A stretch of 64,000 bases of DNA from Enterocloster hominis (ex Liu et al. 2021) (GTDB lineage: Bacteria; Bacillota; Clostridia; Lachnospirales; Lachnospiraceae). Positions 62,078-64,000 of this stretch are shown one piece after another. Under the pieces are notes generated by a model. It worked only from the letters and a program-made list of their open reading frames with translations. It was not told the DNA's origin and searched no databases. The position numbers were made by a program, and so were the translations under genes. The stretch lies in assembly GCA_014385265.1 (NCBI GenBank), contig JACRTJ010000005.1, forward strand, positions 62,001-126,000. Reading direction: 5' to 3'. Each line of letters begins with the position of its first letter. Within the stretch, counting starts at the first letter, position 1.

Positions 62078-62736
62078 CCTTCCATCTCCTTCCGCACTGC
62101 CACTGCCGTCTTAAGGCTCCGTGTGGTGATATTGGCGATCCCCTTTTCCATCAGGCTCCGGATGATCTCCGGATCGTTGACCGTCCAGGCAGAGCCTCCC
62201 AGGCCCATGGTTTTTAAAAGCTCCATCACCCTGTCTGTGAACAGACGGTATTCCATATTGATGCACTGGGCTGAATAACGCACTGCCGTACGGAACACCT
62301 GTTCCATCTGCTTCATGCAGATATTCCTTCCCAGATCCGGCTCCGGGATCAGATTTTCAATGTTCCAGTATACGCGGACCTCCGGATATTTTTCCGGTCT
62401 GGCCTTCATGAAAAAGGAACTCACCGTACCGGAATAGATCAGCTGTCCCTCCACGCCATACTCCTTTGCCAGCTGGTATACGGGGATCTCCAGCCCCGGC
62501 GTTTTCAGATCGCAGTTGATCCTTTTTTCCGGCTTTTCCTTTAAAAGCTCAAACACCTGGCCCAGCCTGACCGCCTCCTCCGCGGTCTCGTCATGGGACA
62601 GGATCAGCTCCCCGTCCCGGTTTCTCCTGATATCTGCCTCCAGGCAGTTTCCCTCGGAGGCCAGGGCATATCTTACAAATTCCATGGAATTATCCGGCGT
62701 TCCATCGCAGCCGGAATGTGCTGTGATCTCACACAT
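62074..62736 (-). CDS. Short GDPD-family protein with altered active site
   Basis: A 220-residue GDPD-fold protein, shorter than usual. The EADIRRNRDGELILSHDE segment (metal ligands, catalytic His near residue 52) is intact. The first His-Arg pair, expected as HRG, is instead H7-Ser8-Gly9, and PENT is PDNS. The missing Arg normally contacts the phosphate, so activity may be altered. First gene of the operon, with a strong divergent promoter upstream. Confidence 0.8.
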   Translation of the reverse strand: MCEITAHSGCDGTPDNSMEFVRYALASEGNCLEADIRRNRDGELILSHDETAEEAVRLGQVFELLKEKPEKRINCDLKTPGLEIPVYQLAKEYGVEGQLIYSGTVSSFFMKARPEKYPEVRVYWNIENLIPEPDLGRNICMKQMEQVFRTAVRYSAQCINMEYRLFTDRVMELLKTMGLGGSAWTVNDPEIIRSLMEKGIANITTRSLKTAVAVRKEMEG

Positions 62737-62829
62737 CTCTCATTCTCCTTCCTTTTCTCTCTCTGGCACGGCTTTAATATACCAGGAGTCCTGTAAACAA
62801 AAAAGACAGGTTGGCTAAATTTTATGTAA

Positions 62830-62859
62830 ATTGTATCTGTTGTTCGTATATTCATACAA
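62830..62859 (-). promoter_or_regulatory. Promoter of the GDPD/ABC operon
   Basis: On the minus strand: TTGTAT, 18 bases, TACAAT, about 95 bases before the first GDPD start. Confidence 0.55.
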
Positions 62860-62958
62860 TCATCTTAAATATTACCTGTTTTTTACATTTCTGTTCTTTC
62901 TCTTTTTACATTCTTTCCGTTATCCTCATATGGTTAGAACCAATGAAAGGAGCGATCC

Positions 62959-63447
62959 ATGGAAACACTTCAGACCTTTCACGGAGTTCTCGACCGTGGG
63001 TTCACTGGAAATATGAGCTTCCAGTTCCATATTCCCCACGGGATCCATGAGCTTTCCGTGATCCTTACCTATGAAAAAGAACGCATACAGGACCCGGCTT
63101 CCTATATCGAACGCTTCCGGCATCCACTGATCCGGCAGGCTGTTCCCTACCTGGGCCGGATCCCCACTGACCGGCAGCTTCAAGAGATGGTGCAGGCTAT
63201 GAAGACCGAGATCCAGCTCTGTGCCATGATCGGAGGCGTCTTTGCCGGAAATGTCCATATGCCGGGGACGAGAAAGGAGATCCTGTTAAAGGAAGGCGTC
63301 CGCTCCAGAGGCTGCCTTCCCTATGACGGAAGAAACGGCATGGTGAAGATCATTGTCAACGTATACCAGGTGGTGGAGGAGAATACCCCCTGGAACCTGG
63401 AGATCAAAGGAGGTCCCGTTCATGTGGAAACGGATCGAACTGCATAA
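62959..63447 (+). CDS. Protein of unknown function, probable beta-sandwich partner of the PHP hydrolase
   Basis: A 162-residue protein without signal peptide or membrane segment. The FQFHIPHGIHELSVILTYEKE stretch near residue 22 alternates in the way of a beta-strand pair. It resembles the N-terminal beta-rich domain that precedes the PHP domain in CehA/McbA-like hydrolases (tentative). The next gene starts inside its last 26 bases with its own AGGAGG, so the two products are separate but co-translated. AAAGGAG precedes the ATG. Confidence 0.6.
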   Translation: METLQTFHGVLDRGFTGNMSFQFHIPHGIHELSVILTYEKERIQDPASYIERFRHPLIRQAVPYLGRIPTDRQLQEMVQAMKTEIQLCAMIGGVFAGNVHMPGTRKEILLKEGVRSRGCLPYDGRNGMVKIIVNVYQVVEENTPWNLEIKGGPVHVETDRTA

Positions 63448-64000
63448 TCATACCATGGAGTCTGACGGCTCCATGACCGTAAAGGAGCTGGCTGCATTTA
63501 TGGAAGCCCAGGGGATCCCCTGGTTTTCCCTCACGGACCACAACACAGTCTCCGGCTTCCCAGATCTGCCCGCGGCCTGCAAAAACCGGCTCCAGTACGT
63601 CTACGGCTACGAGCTCACGTCCTACTACGGGCATCTGCTCTGCCAGAACGTAACCTCTTATATTCCCTGGGATGACATCGACCGGGATAACGCCGACCCT
63701 CTGTTTCAGCGGGTCCACGAGGCCGGCGGACTGGCAGGGCCTGCCCATCCCTTTTCCCTGCCCTCTCCCTTTGCCAATGGTATGCGCTGGGATATGACCA
63801 TTCACGATCCCGGGCTCATGGATTTCATTGAGATCGTAAACAACGCCCATCCCATGGTCCCCGATAACTGCCAGGCCATCCAGTGGTGGATCCGGCTGGC
63901 CTGCTCCGGCTTTCCCATCGCCCCGGTCAGCGGCCTGGATCTCCACCGCCCCATGGACCTGGACGGAGTTTTTTCCACATTTATTGAGACAGACGGGGAC
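63422..64000 (+). CDS. PHP-domain metallohydrolase, CehA/McbA-like (3' end cut off)
   Basis: 193 codons run to the window edge with no stop. It starts ATG-Trp-Lys behind AAAGGAGG. Motifs seen: IELHNHTMESDG near residue 5 (HxH plus Asp), FSLTDHNTVSG near residue 35, GYELTSYYGHLL near residue 65 and PAHPFS near residue 108. These are the metal ligands of PHP phosphoesterases of the CehA/McbA kind (carbaryl hydrolase group). Substrate unknown. Confidence 0.83.
   Translation, partial: MWKRIELHNHTMESDGSMTVKELAAFMEAQGIPWFSLTDHNTVSGFPDLPAACKNRLQYVYGYELTSYYGHLLCQNVTSYIPWDDIDRDNADPLFQRVHEAGGLAGPAHPFSLPSPFANGMRWDMTIHDPGLMDFIEIVNNAHPMVPDNCQAIQWWIRLACSGFPIAPVSGLDLHRPMDLDGVFSTFIETDGD

Noticed and set aside
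63400-63450. Gene overlap considered as a frameshift that breaks one PHP protein
   Set aside because: The second frame has its own ATG and an AGGAGG at proper spacing, and the first ends in a normal stop; two genes fit better.

Overview
The window looks like chromosome from a Gram-positive, anaerobic gut Clostridium relative, most likely Lachnospiraceae (family inferred, genus not assigned). The reasons are strong AGGAGG-type ribosome-binding sites, a fairly GC-rich composition by eye, several lipobox lipoproteins, Opp/Dpp transporters, a ferredoxin-type aldehyde oxidoreductase, a choline-binding-like WYYF repeat protein and the order rpmG-secE-nusG-rplK-rplA-rplJ-rplL. No tRNA, rRNA, CRISPR array, transposase or phage gene was seen. 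Most genes are on the minus strand.

Layout. 1-4.4 kb: start of a secreted protein, an alanine/sodium symporter, a zinc-dependent phospholipase C-like protein, a class I glutamine amidotransferase-like hydrolase and a lipoprotein. 4.5-17.4 kb: a long minus-strand surface-glycan operon. It encodes a sedoheptulose-7-phosphate isomerase-like SIS protein, three large GT-C-like membrane proteins, a membrane protein with a Lys-rich tandem repeat, RfbF, RfbG and RfbH (route to CDP-4-keto-3,6-dideoxyglucose), LicD and a GT2 glycosyltransferase. 17.6-21.4 kb: the ribosomal protein/nusG cluster, with an L10-type leader and an unusual block of hairpin repeats between rplJ and rplL. 21.5-28.3 kb: a lipoprotein, comF, recD2, mreB, a cell-wall-binding repeat protein and udk.

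28.5-35.3 kb: a compact operon of a Dpp/Nik-type ABC importer (lipoprotein, two permeases, two short ATPases) ending in a divergent member of the tungsten aldehyde ferredoxin oxidoreductase family. Near-identical two-hairpin direct repeats lie at both edges. This is the most novel-looking unit in the window. 35.3-38.1 kb: argGH with a strong promoter and operator-like palindromes. 38.2-48.6 kb: a LysR regulator and a serine beta-lactamase-like hydrolase/OppABCDF/CapA operon whose promoter carries a LysR-type palindrome. 48.6-51.6 kb: recQ and a CmpB-like membrane protein. 51.6-53.9 kb: an AT-richer patch with a YhcG-type nuclease, a GyrI-like protein and a GrpB protein, probably acquired.

54.0-64.0 kb: a secreted DUF5722-like glycosidase, then a minus-strand operon with two glycerophosphodiester phosphodiesterases around an ABC importer, plus a MATE exporter and an acetyltransferase. 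At the right edge are a beta-sandwich-like protein and the start of a CehA-like PHP hydrolase. Start sites were adjusted to fit visible ribosome-binding sites. Functions rest on motif recognition by eye; no database search was possible.
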